Shown here in pieces: positions 61,763-64,000 of a DNA stretch of 64,000 nucleotides (position 1 is its first letter; the number at the start of each line of letters is the position of its first letter). Both the position numbers and the translations under genes were made by a program. The stretch is from Ancylomarina subtilis. Lineage in GTDB: Bacteria > Bacteroidota > Bacteroidia > Bacteroidales > Marinifilaceae. The notes beneath the pieces are model-generated. The model was given only the letters and a program-made list of their open reading frames with translations, did no database searches and was not told the origin of the DNA. The stretch spans positions 1,367,781 through 1,431,780 of the forward strand of contig NZ_SHKN01000001.1 of the NCBI RefSeq assembly GCF_004217115.1. Reading direction: 5' to 3'.

Positions 61763-62830
61763 ATGAAAAGTAAGTTAGATTTAAATAAGATTGAAAGACC
61801 ATTAGTTATAGCAGGCCCATGTAGTGCCGAAACCGAAGAGCAGGTTCTAAACTCAGCTCGTTTATTACAAAAAGAAGGGATTCAAATTTTCCGCGCAGGT
61901 ATTTGGAAACCCCGTACGCGTCCAAACTGTTTCGAAGGTGTTGGTAGTGAGGGATTGGAATGGTTGAAGACAGTACAGAAGGAAACAGGTATGCAAACCG
62001 CTACCGAAGTTGCCAATGTCAAACACGTTTTCGAAGCGCTTAAATATGGGGTGGATATTTTATGGGTTGGTGCCCGTACATCAGCAAATCCATTTGCCAT
62101 GCAAGAAATTGCAGATGCTCTAAAGGGTGTGGATATTCCTGTTTTGGTTAAGAACCCGGTAAACCCGGATGTCGAACTGTGGATGGGAGCTTTGGAACGA
62201 TTGGAAAAAGCAGGCATCAAACAGCTTGGAGCCATTCATCGTGGATTCTCGAGCTACGAACACAGCATTTACAGAAACATACCACAATGGCAAATTCCAA
62301 TTGAACTGAAAAGACGTATGCCAAATATGCCGATTATCTGCGATCCAAGTCATATTTGTGGCAATCGGGAGCTTTTACAATCGGTTTCACAAAAAGCCAT
62401 GGACCTCAACTTCGATGGTTTGATGATTGAAACACACCCCACTCCGGATCAGGCCTGGAGTGATGCCAAACAACAAATTACGCCAAGTCAGCTCACACAA
62501 CTTCTTACTAAATTGGAATTACGTGTGGAGCATCCGGATGGCATTTCCCTGGATACGCTTGAAGATTTGAGATATAAAATTGATCAATACGATAATGAAG
62601 TTATGGCTATTCTTCAAAAGAGAATGGAAGCAGCCAATGCAATTGGACAGTACAAAAAAGCCAATAATATGACCATTCTTCAATCTGGACGTTGGGAAAG
62701 TATTCTTGAAAAGCATTTGGCTCAGTCAAAAGACACCAATCTAAGTGAACGATTCATCAGTAAGCTTTTCAAAGCGATTCACGAAGAATCGATAGCTCAC
62801 CAAACTGAAGTGATGAATGTGAAGAAATAA
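61763..62830 (+). CDS. Bifunctional DAHP synthase / chorismate mutase
   Basis: 355 residues. Residues about 1-265 are a DAHP synthase of the type Ibeta/KDOPS-like group: AGPCSAETEEQVL, GIWKPRTRPNCFEG, IGARTSAN-like VGARTSANPFAMQ, and CDPSHICGNREL. Residues about 275-355 form a helical AroQ chorismate mutase (LRYKIDQYDNEVMAILQKRM). The protein makes the first shikimate-pathway intermediate and also converts chorismate to prephenate. Fusion allows prephenate or chorismate to control the synthase. Last gene of the aromatic operon. Confidence 0.93.
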   Translation: MKSKLDLNKIERPLVIAGPCSAETEEQVLNSARLLQKEGIQIFRAGIWKPRTRPNCFEGVGSEGLEWLKTVQKETGMQTATEVANVKHVFEALKYGVDILWVGARTSANPFAMQEIADALKGVDIPVLVKNPVNPDVELWMGALERLEKAGIKQLGAIHRGFSSYEHSIYRNIPQWQIPIELKRRMPNMPIICDPSHICGNRELLQSVSQKAMDLNFDGLMIETHPTPDQAWSDAKQQITPSQLTQLLTKLELRVEHPDGISLDTLEDLRYKIDQYDNEVMAILQKRMEAANAIGQYKKANNMTILQSGRWESILEKHLAQSKDTNLSERFISKLFKAIHEESIAHQTEVMNVKK

Positions 62831-62856
62831 ATTCAGATTCTAATGAAAAAAGAAAC

Positions 62857-62885
62857 GCGCCATTCAAAATCAAATTGAATGGCGC
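62857..62885. terminator. Terminator between the aromatic operon and cysQ
   Basis: A perfect 11-bp stem GCGCCATTCAA/TTGAATGGCGC with a 7-base loop. The T run is better on the minus strand, but it separates converging genes. Confidence 0.85.
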
Positions 62886-62904
62886 TTCTGTATTTTATGT
62901 GCTA

Positions 62905-63714
62905 CTATCGTTTACAAATAAACCAGGGGTTCAGTAAATCAGCCTTATTGTATTCCAAATCTTTATCCGAATCAAGCTGTTTGACAAATCCACCCGCTGC
63001 TGAAACAATCGCATGACCGGCTGCAATATCCCACTCCATGGTTGGTGCATAACGCGGATACACATCGGCTGCTCCTTCTGCAATCAAACAAAGCTTTAGC
63101 GAACTCCCTTTGGTCACCAAATCAACCTCATTCCCATTGTCTTTTAAAGATTCAATGAATAGGCGAGTTTCCTCATTCATGTGCGATCGGGAACCAACCA
63201 CTTTAATTGTTGATCGATCCTGGTCAAGAGGTAGTTGCGCTGCTTCTGCTATCAACTTATCCAATACATTTATTTCATTCTCAACACCATCACAACGGAA
63301 TGAACCCAAGAGCTCATCAGCAAAATAGAGTTGCTTATACACCGGCACATAAATCACACCAGCAACCGCTTTCCCATCAATCACCAAAGCCACATTCACC
63401 GTAAATTCATCGTTACGTTTGATAAATTCCTTAGTTCCATCCAATGGGTCAACAATCCAACATGCTTGCCAGTTTTTACGCTCATCGTAAGGCAGATGTG
63501 TTCCCTCTTCACTCAAAATTGGAATCTCAAATTGATTCAAAACCGAAACAATCGCATTGTGTGCTCTCTGATCGGCAAGGGTCAACGGACTATCATCCGA
63601 TTTCAATTGCACATTAAAATCATCCGACTGATAAACATCCAATATCTCTTTCCCTGCTTTTATGCAAGCCTCAATGGCTGCTGATAAAAGCTCTTTTCTA
63701 TATTCTTTATTCAT
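62905..63714 (-). CDS. cysQ: 3'(2'),5'-bisphosphate nucleotidase CysQ
   Basis: 269 residues of the inositol-monophosphatase superfamily. The metal site DPLDGTKEF, the earlier LSEEGT and the C-terminal EWDIAAGHAIVSAAGG are all present, and TKEF is the CysQ variant of the motif. It hydrolyses the sulfate-assimilation by-product PAP to AMP. Its start lies 3 bases after the stop of the TonB-family gene. Confidence 0.94.
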   Translation of the reverse strand: MNKEYRKELLSAAIEACIKAGKEILDVYQSDDFNVQLKSDDSPLTLADQRAHNAIVSVLNQFEIPILSEEGTHLPYDERKNWQACWIVDPLDGTKEFIKRNDEFTVNVALVIDGKAVAGVIYVPVYKQLYFADELLGSFRCDGVENEINVLDKLIAEAAQLPLDQDRSTIKVVGSRSHMNEETRLFIESLKDNGNEVDLVTKGSSLKLCLIAEGAADVYPRYAPTMEWDIAAGHAIVSAAGGFVKQLDSDKDLEYNKADLLNPWFICKR

Positions 63715-63717
63715 AAT

Positions 63718-64000
63718 TTAATGCATTCTAAATTTGATTGGAACCGTATAACAGACCTTCACAGGTTTGCCATCCAACTTCCCTGCAGTCCATTTCGGCA
63801 TTCCAGACACAACCCTTAAAGCTTCCTGATCAAAATCTGAATTCAAAGACTTACTAATATTCGTACCAACAACCGATCCATCCTCATCTATAACAAAACT
63901 AACATAAACATCTCCATAAAATCTTTTTTCGACAGCTTCTTGCGGGTATTTTAAATTAGCAGTCAGATATTTTTTCAATTCCAGCTCTCCGCCCGGAAAC
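63718..64000 (-). CDS. TonB-family C-terminal domain protein (5' part outside window)
   Basis: The frame is open to the window edge, giving about 94 visible residues. GGELELKKYLTANLKYPQEA is the start of a TonB C-terminal domain, followed by GDVYVSFVIDEDGSVVG and ending PVKVCYTVPIKFRMH. TonB C-terminal domains contact outer-membrane receptors such as SusC proteins; similar domains also occur in M56 or unrelated envelope proteins, and the missing N-terminus would decide. Confidence 0.85.
   Translation of the reverse strand, partial: FPGGELELKKYLTANLKYPQEAVEKRFYGDVYVSFVIDEDGSVVGTNISKSLNSDFDQEALRVVSGMPKWTAGKLDGKPVKVCYTVPIKFRMH

Overview
The window looks like the chromosome of an AT-rich member of the Bacteroidota, most likely a marine Bacteroidales/Marinilabiliales relative. 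The pointers are a SusC/SusD pair, BspA-type surface protein, DPP III and DPP IV-type peptidases, TonB-family proteins, near absence of Shine-Dalgarno sequences, and many promoters with the phylum's -7 element TAnnTTTG. The genus is inference. I see no phage, transposase, CRISPR array, rRNA or tRNA gene.

Layout. 1-5 kb: end of an outer-membrane barrel gene, a MATE exporter and a DPP IV-like peptidase. 4.3-8.8 kb: two hypothetical envelope proteins and a very large ABCG-type transporter whose paralogue lies at 55.2-58.3 kb. 8.8-11.1 kb: a tight cell-wall-sugar recycling operon (AmgK-RapZ fusion, an unlisted 50-residue Cys-rich protein, MurU-like uridylyltransferase). 11.6-14.3 kb: a BspA-like lipoprotein followed by a decayed partial copy. 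14.4-21.3 kb: housekeeping and regulatory genes (DUF554, DPP III, class-III aminotransferase, LytTR regulator, TrmH, HU). 21.7-25.3 kb: a vitamin B12 importer behind a cobalamin riboswitch. 25.4-33.8 kb: SPFH/ribbon-helix-helix pair, dnaA, EamA transporter, YigZ, exonuclease, TtcA, DbpA-like helicase. 33.9-38.8 kb: SusC/SusD. 39.3-43.6 kb: folD, ffh, argS. 43.9 kb: an avidin-fold protein with an altered ligand site.

44.3-45.4 kb holds the most unusual structure. Four tandem units of about 270-285 bp each carry a phased 10-bp TTAAC/TTGAC array, a TAnnTTTG promoter, a roughly 120-nt non-coding RNA with two covarying hairpins and an invariant linker, and a near-identical GGGG-loop terminator. 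I read them as four paralogous small-RNA genes. A similar TTAAC array stands upstream of susC.

45.5-62.8 kb is an amino-acid biosynthesis island under transcription attenuation. lysC-lysA sits behind a Lys-containing leader peptide, trpEGDCFBA behind a Trp-Trp-Trp leader peptide, and pheA-aminotransferase-tyrA-DAHP synthase/chorismate mutase behind two tandem Phe/Tyr-rich leader peptides, each with its own terminator and a matching antiterminator segment. The window closes with cysQ and a truncated TonB-family gene.
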